From NCBI GenBank assembly GCA_030656435.1, contig JAUSOA010000263.1:1-5223 (forward strand): a stretch of DNA of 5,223 bases, written 5' to 3'. This DNA comes from Acholeplasmataceae bacterium. GTDB lineage: Bacteria; Bacillota_I; Bacilli_A; Acholeplasmatales; Acholeplasmataceae. The notes under the pieces are model-generated. The model ran no database searches and was not told the origin of the DNA. It saw nothing but the letters and a program-made list of their open reading frames with translations. Of this stretch, positions 1 to 5,223 are shown in pieces. The position numbers and the translations under genes were made by a program. Position 1 is the stretch's first letter; every line of letters starts with the position of its first letter.

Positions 1-7
1 TTGTCAT

Positions 8-45
8 AGTAACTTTTAGATTGAATACCTCAAAGGAAAGTTACT
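8..45. repeat. 9-bp perfect inverted repeat with nested 4-bp repeat
   Basis: AGTAACTTT at 8-16 is the exact reverse complement of AAAGTTACT at 37-45. Inside the 20-nt spacer, TTGA (21-24) can pair with TCAA (30-33). The hexamer TTGTCA occurs in direct orientation on both sides (1-6 and 46-51). A competing pairing, CAAAG (31-35) with CTTTG (44-48), shares the right arm, so two exclusive folds can be drawn. No T-run follows on either strand, so a standard intrinsic terminator is unlikely. It could be an operator, an RNA structure or chance; the function is unknown. Confidence 0.4.
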
Positions 46-66
46 TTGTCAATTAAAGGGGATTTT

Positions 67-80
67 GTATGTATGTATGT
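67..80. repeat. GTAT tetranucleotide tandem repeat, 3.5 copies
   Basis: GTATGTATGTATGT runs from 67 to 80, just upstream of the putative -10 elements. It lies about where a -35 element for the 99-104 hexamer would be. At 3.5 units the tract is short for efficient slippage, so phase variation is only a remote possibility. Confidence 0.55.
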
Positions 81-98
81 TTTCACATAAACATCGTG

Positions 99-104
99 TA
101 TAAT
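99..104 (+). promoter_or_regulatory. Putative -10 hexamer (upstream of two)
   Basis: This is a perfect TATAAT. The hexamer 17 nt upstream (TATGTT, 76-81) is a poor -35 match, and the better-looking TTTTCA at 80-85 is only 13 nt away. If used, transcription would start near 111 and leave a leader of about 34 nt before the ATG at 145. The call rests on the hexamer and on its position in front of the first gene. Confidence 0.45.
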
Positions 105-113
105 ATTAGATGA

Positions 114-122
114 TGATATAAT
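114..122 (+). promoter_or_regulatory. Putative extended -10 promoter element (downstream of two)
   Basis: TGATATAAT contains a perfect TATAAT (117-122) preceded by the TGn extension (114-116), which typically lowers dependence on a -35 element. The upstream -35 position (94-99, TCGTGT) is weak. The predicted start near 128-129 would give a very short leader of about 16 nt that still contains the ribosome binding site at 132-136. Because of the TGn extension it is slightly the better of the two -10 candidates; both could be used. Confidence 0.5.
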
Positions 123-131
123 AAAAACAAT

Positions 132-136
132 GGAGG
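132..136 (+). promoter_or_regulatory. Shine-Dalgarno site for the 145-792 gene
   Basis: GGAGG lies within TGGAGGA, 8 nt before the ATG at 145. It is the strongest ribosome binding site in the window. A second ATG at 138 is too close to this site and runs into a stop after 18 codons, so 145 is the start. Confidence 0.85.
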
Positions 137-144
137 AATGACCT

Positions 145-792
145 ATGAAACTAAATCCCAAGGTATACAAGCAGTTAACTGGAGAGCCTTTTGAGACCCA
201 GAATGCAAACGGAAAAATTATTGAATTTCATTATATGAATGATACACCTTTCTTGTTTCAATTCGCTTCACGCGGAAGATTTGCAATTTGGACATCTGAT
301 GGAAATAATTACAAAGTTCTAATCGAATCTAAATATTATGAAGCATTGAAAGATTTTTATCAACCAGAAGTTAATTTAATTTGGTTGAGTTTTTTGGAAA
401 GAGTTGGAGCGTTAAGCAAAAAAATTAACATGTGGTTTATCATACCAACATTTTTGTTATACATTGTTGTTGCAGGTGTGGCTACAATGGTGTTTAAAGA
501 GCAAACCCTAGCAATTTTGTTAGGAATGATTGTATTGGTTGTTATTAGTAATATGATTCAAGGGCGTTTGGTAAACAAAAAAGTTCGCGAAGAAAATAAA
601 GTCGCTCAAGATAAGATTAGAGGATTCTTAGGAAATGAAAGATTTGATGGTCTAGTTAAATCTCAAGAAGATCACTATCAAGAATACTTTAAATTTAATG
701 AAGAAGCTGTAGTTGAAAACGAACAATTAATAGAAAACGAAAATTCAGACGAAGACAAGAGTGAGGATAAAGATGGAACAGAAAGCAATTAA
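145..792 (+). CDS. Uncharacterised two-helix membrane protein with acidic C-terminal tail
   Basis: I do not recognise this 215-residue protein as a named family. It has no signal peptide. Residues 1-90 form a soluble region rich in aromatic residues. Two hydrophobic segments follow, at about 97-117 and 121-139, joined by a very short turn (KEQT). Lysines before the first helix (KK at 92-93) and the basic stretch after the second (about 141-152) suggest that both ends are cytoplasmic, with a helical hairpin in the membrane. Residues 150-182 are charged and probably helical. The last 30 residues contain 13 Asp/Glu and look disordered. The start is set by a strong GGAGG site 8 nt upstream. The 3' end overlaps transketolase by 20 nt, and the transketolase ribosome binding site lies inside the tail codons, so the two are probably co-transcribed and translationally coupled. 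That it is a real gene seems secure. A role as membrane anchor, adaptor or sensor is only a guess. Confidence 0.85.
   Translation: MKLNPKVYKQLTGEPFETQNANGKIIEFHYMNDTPFLFQFASRGRFAIWTSDGNNYKVLIESKYYEALKDFYQPEVNLIWLSFLERVGALSKKINMWFIIPTFLLYIVVAGVATMVFKEQTLAILLGMIVLVVISNMIQGRLVNKKVREENKVAQDKIRGFLGNERFDGLVKSQEDHYQEYFKFNEEAVVENEQLIENENSDEDKSEDKDGTESN
763..767 (+). promoter_or_regulatory. Shine-Dalgarno site that fixes the transketolase start
   Basis: GAGGA lies 5 nt before the ATG at 773, inside the last codons of the upstream gene. An in-frame GTG at 761 would put this site inside the coding sequence, so ATG 773 is preferred. The protein then begins MEQKAINAIR, as transketolases usually do. Confidence 0.8.
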
Positions 793-2725
793 TGCGATAC
801 GCTTTTTAGGTGTAGATGCAATCAATGTAGCAAATAGTGGGCATCCAGGCATCGTACTTGGTTCAGCTCCAATGGCATACAAGTTGTTCACCGAACACTT
901 AAATGTTGATATAAAGGATTCAAAATGGATCAATCGCGACCGCTTCATTTTATCTGCAGGTCATGGATCCATGCTTTTGTACGCTCTAAATCACTTATCA
1001 GGATTTAAGATTTCAATTGAAGACTTAAAAAGATTTAGACAAATAGGTAATACACCAGGACATCCTGAATATGGTCACACTGATGGCGTAGAAACAACAA
1101 GTGGTCCACTTGGTCAAGGTATTTCAAATGCCGTGGGTATGGCGCTTGCTGAAACTCATTTGGCGGCTAGATTTAACAAGGAAGGCTTTAATATTGTTAA
1201 TCATTATACCTACGTTATTTGTGGTGATGGGGATCTTCAAGAAGGAGTTGCGCTTGAGTCCATTAGCTTAGCTGGACATTTAGGGCTAGGAAAGCTAATT
1301 GTTTTATTTGATTCTAATGATATTCAGTTAGATGGTAAAGTCTCAATGGCATACAGTGAAAATCACAAAAACAAATTTGAAGCTATGGGATGGCAATATT
1401 TGCATGTAGCTGATGGGAATGACTTATCTTCGATTAATAAAGCTATTTTAAAGGCGAAAAAAGAGTTAAATAAACCAACACTCATTGAGGTAAAAACTGT
1501 AATAGGCTATGGAACATCACTTGCAGGAACCAGTAAGGTTCATGGTGCTGCGATTGGTTTTGCTGAAGCTGATGTATTAAGAAAAAACTTGAATTGGGAA
1601 TATAAACCTTTTGAAGTACCATCTGAAGTCTATGATCATTATAGAAAAAAAGTTGCTCTACGTGGGCAACGAGCACATAAAAAATGGAACGAATTAGTTA
1701 ATGATTACAAAGTACAATTTCCAAAAGAGCATGCACTTTTTAATGAATTTTTATCGAATAAATATAATGTTGATTTAAAAGAATTTGCAGCCGATGTTTC
1801 TATTTCAAAGGAAGCAACAAGAAACATTAGTGGGAAAGTTTTAAATAAACTATCTGAAAAACATCTAAATTTGATTGGCGGATCAGCAGACCTTACTGCA
1901 TCAACAAAAGCTAAAGGAGCAGATGGCCATTTCAGTAAAGAAAATAGATTAGCAAGAAATATAAATTTTGGTGTTAGAGAGCATGCAATGGGTGCAATTG
2001 TTAATGGAATCACTTTACATGGTGGTTTAAAAGCATTTGGCGGAGCATTCTTCGTCTTCAGTGATTATATGAAACCAGCGATTAGACTTGCTGCGATTAT
2101 GCAAATCCCTTCAATTTTTGTATTCTCACATGATACGATTGCTGTGGGAGAGGATGGACCAACACATCAACCAATTGAGCAACTTGCAGGACTTAGAGCA
2201 GTTCCACACTTAAATGTAATTCGACCTGCTGACGCAAATGAAACGCTTGCTGCATGGAAAATCGCAGTTGAATCCACAAATACACCGACATTAATCATTT
2301 TAACAAGACAAAATGTTGACAATTTAAAAACAACTTCGTACGAAGGGGTCATTAAAGGCGCATATGTTGTGTCAAAGGAAGAAGGAAAACTTGATGGAAT
2401 TCTTCTTGCTTCAGGATCAGAGGTTGGACTGGCAGTAGAAGCCCAGCATCTACTTAAAGAACAAGGAAAATATGTTCGTGTTGTAAGTATGCCTTCACAT
2501 TATTTATTTGAAAAACAAACCTTAAAATATAAAAAAGAGATTTTACCTAGAAGTGTTAGGACGCTTGCTATTGAAATGGGAAGCAGTCTTTCATGGTATA
2601 AATATACTCAACACGTTTATGGTATCGATACATTTGGTGTAAGTGCACCACTCGAACAAGCACTTGAGCATTTCAATTTCAATAAGGAAAAGGTAGCTGA
2701 GTACTTCTTGAAAAAGGTTCTCTAG
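773..2725 (+). CDS. tkt: Transketolase
   Basis: This is a cytoplasmic, thiamine-diphosphate- and divalent-metal-dependent enzyme of the non-oxidative pentose phosphate pathway. It moves two-carbon ketol units from xylulose-5-P to ribose-5-P or erythrose-4-P. From ATG 773 it has 650 residues, within the usual bacterial length of about 650-670. The N-terminal diphosphate-binding domain (about 1-320) carries NSGHPG (H24), SAGHGSMLLY (H64), TPGHPEYGH (H97), GPLGQG (111-116), the ThDP motif GDGDLQEG (151-158) ending at N182, and KVHGAAIG (H257). The pyrimidine domain (about 345-510) has R350, GGSADL (369-374), GVREH with the expected catalytic Glu403, and HDTIAVGEDGPTHQP (H453, H465). The C-terminal domain (about 525-650) includes LLASGSEV. 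All expected active-site residues are present, so it should be active. HGAPLG of many relatives reads HGAAIG here, a mild difference. It overlaps the upstream gene by 20 nt and lies 20 nt before mnmG. The stop codon is TAG. Confidence 0.97.
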   Translation: MEQKAINAIRFLGVDAINVANSGHPGIVLGSAPMAYKLFTEHLNVDIKDSKWINRDRFILSAGHGSMLLYALNHLSGFKISIEDLKRFRQIGNTPGHPEYGHTDGVETTSGPLGQGISNAVGMALAETHLAARFNKEGFNIVNHYTYVICGDGDLQEGVALESISLAGHLGLGKLIVLFDSNDIQLDGKVSMAYSENHKNKFEAMGWQYLHVADGNDLSSINKAILKAKKELNKPTLIEVKTVIGYGTSLAGTSKVHGAAIGFAEADVLRKNLNWEYKPFEVPSEVYDHYRKKVALRGQRAHKKWNELVNDYKVQFPKEHALFNEFLSNKYNVDLKEFAADVSISKEATRNISGKVLNKLSEKHLNLIGGSADLTASTKAKGADGHFSKENRLARNINFGVREHAMGAIVNGITLHGGLKAFGGAFFVFSDYMKPAIRLAAIMQIPSIFVFSHDTIAVGEDGPTHQPIEQLAGLRAVPHLNVIRPADANETLAAWKIAVESTNTPTLIILTRQNVDNLKTTSYEGVIKGAYVVSKEEGKLDGILLASGSEVGLAVEAQHLLKEQGKYVRVVSMPSHYLFEKQTLKYKKEILPRSVRTLAIEMGSSLSWYKYTQHVYGIDTFGVSAPLEQALEHFNFNKEKVAEYFLKKVL

Positions 2726-2733
2726 AGAAAAGA

Positions 2734-2742
2734 AGAAGTGAT
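2734..2742 (+). promoter_or_regulatory. Shine-Dalgarno site for mnmG, extended type
   Basis: AGAAGTGAT (2734-2742) contains GAAGTGAT, which differs by one base from GAGGTGAT, the sequence complementary to the 16S rRNA 3' end. The purine core at 2734-2738 lies 7 nt before the ATG at 2746. The core is weak but the GTGAT extension makes up for it. Confidence 0.6.
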
Positions 2743-2745
2743 TAG

Positions 2746-4611
2746 ATGATTTTTGATGGAATCGTCGTGGGTGGGGGGCATGCTGGAATAGAAGCAGCTC
2801 TCGCCATGGCTCGGATGAATATGAATACGGTACTTGTTACAGGCAGCCTTTCTAAGGTTGCTTCTTTGCCTTGTAACCCATCAATTGGCGGACCTGCAAA
2901 AGGAATTGTTGTTAGAGAAATTGACGCTTTAGGTGGACAAATGGCGAAGAGCGCTGACGAAGGCCAAATACAGATTAAAATGCTTAATGCATCTAAAGGA
3001 CCTGCAGTTCGTGCGCTTCGCGCACAAATCGATAAAATTAAATATCCAAAAATTATGTTGAAGGTTCTACAGGAAACTAAGCATCTGACACTTATTGAAG
3101 CTCTAGTTGACCACATGATTGTTGATAACAATGAAATCAAAGGGATTGTGCTTTCTAGTGGAGAAGAAATTTTTGCGAAGACTGTAATATTAACCACTGG
3201 AACTTACCTAAGTAGTAATATTCTAATCGGAAAAGAAAAAACCATCGGTGGTCCACATGGTGAACCAACAACGTTTGGAATCAGCAAGCAACTTAAGGAA
3301 TTAGGTTTTGATGTGGTTAGACTCAAAACTGGAACTCCACCGCGAATTGCTAGAAACAGTGTTGATTACTCAAAAATGGTTATTCAACCAGGCGACGATG
3401 AAAGACAGACATTTAGCCTAGATGGAAAATATTATGATGAGAATCCTCAGGAATATTGTTATTTGACACATACTTCCTTAGAGACACATAAAATTATCAC
3501 CTTAAATTTAGATGAATCAGCGATGTATGGTGGGATTGTTGAAGGTGTAGGACCCAGATATTGTCCATCTATAGAAGATAAAGTTGTTCGATTTTTTGAT
3601 AAGGAAAGACATCAAATTTTTATTGAACCCGAAAGTATGGAACTCGATGAAATGTATGTACAAGGATTTTCGACAAGTCTTCCCAGACACATTCAGGAAA
3701 AAATGATTAAAACCATTCCAGGGTTGGAGAATGTCAAAATAATAAGATATGCATATGCTATTGAATATGATGCAATCAACCCAATACAATTATTTCCAAC
3801 ATTAGAGACTAAGAGAATTAAAAATTTATATTGTGCTGGTCAAATCAATGGAACAAGCGGTTATGAAGAAGCTGCAGGCCAAGGTTTGATGGCTGGTATC
3901 AACGCTGCGCTAAGAATTAAAGGCGATAAACCACTTATTTTACATCGCCATGAAGCATATATTGGAGTGTTAATTGATGATCTTGTAACAAAAGGAACTG
4001 TTGAACCTTATCGGTTATTAACGTCAAGAGCTGAGCATAGACTTCTTTTGAGACATGATAATGCAGATTTAAGACTAAGAGATTACGGATATAAAATTGG
4101 TCTAGTCAGTGAAGATGTCTATCAAAAATATTTAGAAAAAAAACTTCAGTATAGCGAGTTATTTGATTATGTCAGTAAATATAGAGTGATGCCTACAAAG
4201 TTAAACAATGACTTTCTTGCATCAAAGGGGTCTGCTCCTATTTTTGAAGCGATTAGTCTTGCTGATCTTTTGAAAAGACCAGAGATTAATAAAGAAACAA
4301 TCAAGCACTATTTGGAACATCCTTATAATGATGATGCATTGGAACAACTTGAGATAAAGGTAAAATATGAAGGTTATATCCAAAAAGCTATAAGAGAAGC
4401 AGATAAAATGCTTAGACTTGAAGATAAAATCATTCCAGATATTATCAACTATAATTCTATACGTAATATATCATCTGAAAGCAGAGAAAAATTAAACAAA
4501 ATAAGACCAAAGACACTAGGGCAAGCATCAAGAATTTCAGGGGTAAATCCAGCCGATATTTCTGTCCTCTTAGTCTATTTAGAATCAGGAAGTTTTAATC
4601 ATGATGTTTAA
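2746..4611 (+). CDS. mnmG: tRNA uridine-5-carboxymethylaminomethyl(34) synthesis enzyme MnmG (GidA)
   Basis: This is the FAD-dependent partner of the GTPase MnmE. Together they install (carboxymethyl)aminomethyl groups on U34 of tRNAs reading split codon boxes, using methylene-tetrahydrofolate, NADH and glycine or ammonium. The 621 residues match the family's full length of about 620-630. The N-terminal Rossmann FAD motif is VVGGGHAG (7-14). Next come LPCNPSIGGPAKG (41-53) with conserved C43, ALGGQMA (61-67), KGPAVRALRAQ (84-94), LKTGTPPR (193-200), RYCPSIEDKV (271-280) with the second conserved C273, and the FAD-binding stretch GQINGTSGYEEAAGQG (365-380). The tRNA- and MnmE-facing C-terminal region has TVEPYRLLTSRAEHRLLLR (418-436) and ends with SRISGVNPADISVLLVYLE (595-613). 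No key residue is missing. Signature motifs are of Firmicute type. It follows tkt by 20 nt, and its last codons contain the rsmG start. mnmE, its usual upstream neighbour in many Firmicutes, is not here. Confidence 0.98.
   Translation: MIFDGIVVGGGHAGIEAALAMARMNMNTVLVTGSLSKVASLPCNPSIGGPAKGIVVREIDALGGQMAKSADEGQIQIKMLNASKGPAVRALRAQIDKIKYPKIMLKVLQETKHLTLIEALVDHMIVDNNEIKGIVLSSGEEIFAKTVILTTGTYLSSNILIGKEKTIGGPHGEPTTFGISKQLKELGFDVVRLKTGTPPRIARNSVDYSKMVIQPGDDERQTFSLDGKYYDENPQEYCYLTHTSLETHKIITLNLDESAMYGGIVEGVGPRYCPSIEDKVVRFFDKERHQIFIEPESMELDEMYVQGFSTSLPRHIQEKMIKTIPGLENVKIIRYAYAIEYDAINPIQLFPTLETKRIKNLYCAGQINGTSGYEEAAGQGLMAGINAALRIKGDKPLILHRHEAYIGVLIDDLVTKGTVEPYRLLTSRAEHRLLLRHDNADLRLRDYGYKIGLVSEDVYQKYLEKKLQYSELFDYVSKYRVMPTKLNNDFLASKGSAPIFEAISLADLLKRPEINKETIKHYLEHPYNDDALEQLEIKVKYEGYIQKAIREADKMLRLEDKIIPDIINYNSIRNISSESREKLNKIRPKTLGQASRISGVNPADISVLLVYLESGSFNHDV
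4587..4592 (+). promoter_or_regulatory. Shine-Dalgarno site for rsmG within the mnmG 3' end
   Basis: AGGAAG lies 8 nt before the ATG at 4601 and 11 nt before the adjacent ATG at 4604. The spacing favours 4601, although the two tandem ATGs cannot be separated with certainty. The site is inside mnmG coding sequence, so rsmG translation is probably coupled to mnmG. Confidence 0.7.
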
Positions 4612-5223
4612 GAATGATGTTGAAAAACTCCTGAATATTGAGTTAACACTTGAACAACAAAAAATGTTTAGTGTATACTATGAATATCTAGTCGAGTATA
4701 ATAAAATCACGAATTTAACGAGAATTGTTGATGAAAAAGAAGTTTACTACAAGCACTTTTATGATTCTTTGACTTTAGCGCAGACAACTGACATGAATTT
4801 AATCGAATCGATTTGTGATATGGGGTCTGGTGCTGGCTTTCCTAGTCTCCCCTTAAAGATTGTTTTTCCACACTTAAAAGTTACCATAGTTGATTCTTTG
4901 AACAAACGAATCATATTTCTTGGTAAATTGGTCGAGAAACTCAGTCTTACTCAAGTTGAGTTGGTCCATGACAGGGTTGAGGTTTATGCAACAAAAAACC
5001 AAAACAAATTCGATTTAGTAACAGCCAGAGCACTTGGGCATATGTCACTCATTACAGAAATGGGAATTCCTATGTTAAAAAAAGAAGGTCTCTTCATAGG
5101 TCTTAAAGCCCAAAATTATGAAGAAGAATTGAATCAATCAACAAACGGGATCAAAATTCTTGGTGGAGAAGTAAAAAAAATCAATAAATTTGATCTACCA
5201 TATGGTTTTGGCTATAGAGTACA
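4601..5223 (+). CDS. rsmG: 16S rRNA (guanine(527)-N7)-methyltransferase RsmG (GidB), 3' end beyond window
   Basis: This cytoplasmic S-adenosylmethionine-dependent enzyme makes m7G527 (E. coli numbering) in the 530 loop of 16S rRNA. Loss of the family gene elsewhere gives low-level streptomycin resistance. The frame stays open to the window edge, giving 207 codons plus two bases. Visible motifs are YNKITNLT (33-40), HFYDSL (52-57), the SAM-binding loop CDMGSGAGFPSLPLKI (72-87), the ribose-contacting acidic segment VTIVDSLNKR (94-103), VTARALG (140-146, with the conserved Arg143) and FIGLKA (165-170). Firmicute relatives have about 240 residues, so roughly 30 residues appear to be missing beyond the edge. 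Two adjacent ATGs (4601, 4604) can serve as start; 4601 has the better spacing to AGGAAG. It overlaps mnmG by 11 nt. No frameshift or missing core residue is seen. Confidence 0.95.
   Translation, partial: MMFKNDVEKLLNIELTLEQQKMFSVYYEYLVEYNKITNLTRIVDEKEVYYKHFYDSLTLAQTTDMNLIESICDMGSGAGFPSLPLKIVFPHLKVTIVDSLNKRIIFLGKLVEKLSLTQVELVHDRVEVYATKNQNKFDLVTARALGHMSLITEMGIPMLKKEGLFIGLKAQNYEEELNQSTNGIKILGGEVKKINKFDLPYGFGYRV

Noticed and set aside
3..56. Open frame from the left edge to TAA at 54-56 (17 codons), possibly the end of an upstream gene
   Set aside because: It is too short to carry any recognisable signal, and such a stretch without a stop is expected by chance. It cannot be excluded without upstream sequence.
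8..60. Intrinsic terminator for an upstream gene
   Set aside because: The inverted repeat is AT-rich with a long loop and is followed by TTGTCAATTAAAG rather than a T-run. The opposite strand lacks a T-run too.
761..772. GTG at 761 as the transketolase start, adding four residues
   Set aside because: The GAGGA ribosome binding site (763-767) would lie within the coding sequence, and no comparable site precedes 761. The ATG at 773 has good spacing and gives the usual N-terminus.
745..948. Minus-strand open frame across the junction of the membrane-protein gene and tkt
   Set aside because: It is antisense to conserved transketolase N-terminal motifs and shows no recognisable domain. The other minus-strand frames inside tkt and mnmG (1482-1676, 1705-2013, 2167-2352, 3517-3789) are rejected for the same reason.
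3011..3025. GC-rich hairpin GTGCGCTTCGCGCAC inside mnmG
   Set aside because: The 6-bp stem with a 3-nt loop encodes part of the conserved VRALRAQ motif, so protein constraint and arginine/alanine codon choice explain it. There is no T-run.
2742..3197. Minus-strand open frame of 151 codons opposite the start of mnmG
   Set aside because: It lies entirely antisense to strongly conserved MnmG motifs and has no recognisable domain, so it is a reading-frame shadow.
1..5223. Mobile element, CRISPR array, tRNA/rRNA gene, toxin-antitoxin or defence system
   Set aside because: No transposase-like frame, spaced direct repeats, structured RNA gene or second unknown gene is visible. The window is almost fully occupied by four same-strand genes, three of them housekeeping.

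Overview
The window is AT-rich bacterial DNA with four same-strand, tightly packed genes: an uncharacterised two-helix membrane protein (145-792), transketolase (773-2725), the tRNA-modifying flavoenzyme MnmG/GidA (2746-4611) and the 5' part of the 16S rRNA methyltransferase RsmG/GidB (4601 to the window edge). UGG is the only tryptophan codon, and no in-frame UGA occurs inside full-length MnmG or transketolase, so the standard bacterial code applies. Strong Shine-Dalgarno sites, Firmicute-type MnmG and RsmG motifs and low GC suggest a low-GC Gram-positive lineage. An Acholeplasma- or Izemoplasma-like mollicute that keeps the standard code is a reasonable guess, but the window alone cannot fix the taxon.

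Layout. Positions 1-144 form a leader region. It holds a 9-bp inverted repeat (8-16/37-45), a short GTAT tandem repeat (67-80) and two perfect TATAAT hexamers (99-104, 117-122), followed by a strong ribosome binding site. From 145 onward there is almost no intergenic DNA: the membrane-protein gene overlaps tkt by 20 nt, tkt and mnmG are 20 nt apart, and mnmG overlaps rsmG by 11 nt. No hairpin plus T-run terminator is visible between the genes, so one transcript reading at least from 145 past the window end is the simplest model.

How the genes fit together. Transketolase links glycolysis to ribose-5-phosphate through the non-oxidative pentose phosphate pathway. MnmG, with MnmE (not in the window), modifies the wobble uridine of certain tRNAs, and RsmG methylates the 530 loop of 16S rRNA. 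The mnmG-rsmG pair is a classic conserved couple. Having tkt and an unknown membrane protein in front of it, rather than mnmE, is the less usual part.

I see no mobile element, CRISPR array, RNA gene or defence system. The only truly unexplained coding sequence is the 215-residue membrane protein; the rest is ordinary housekeeping content.
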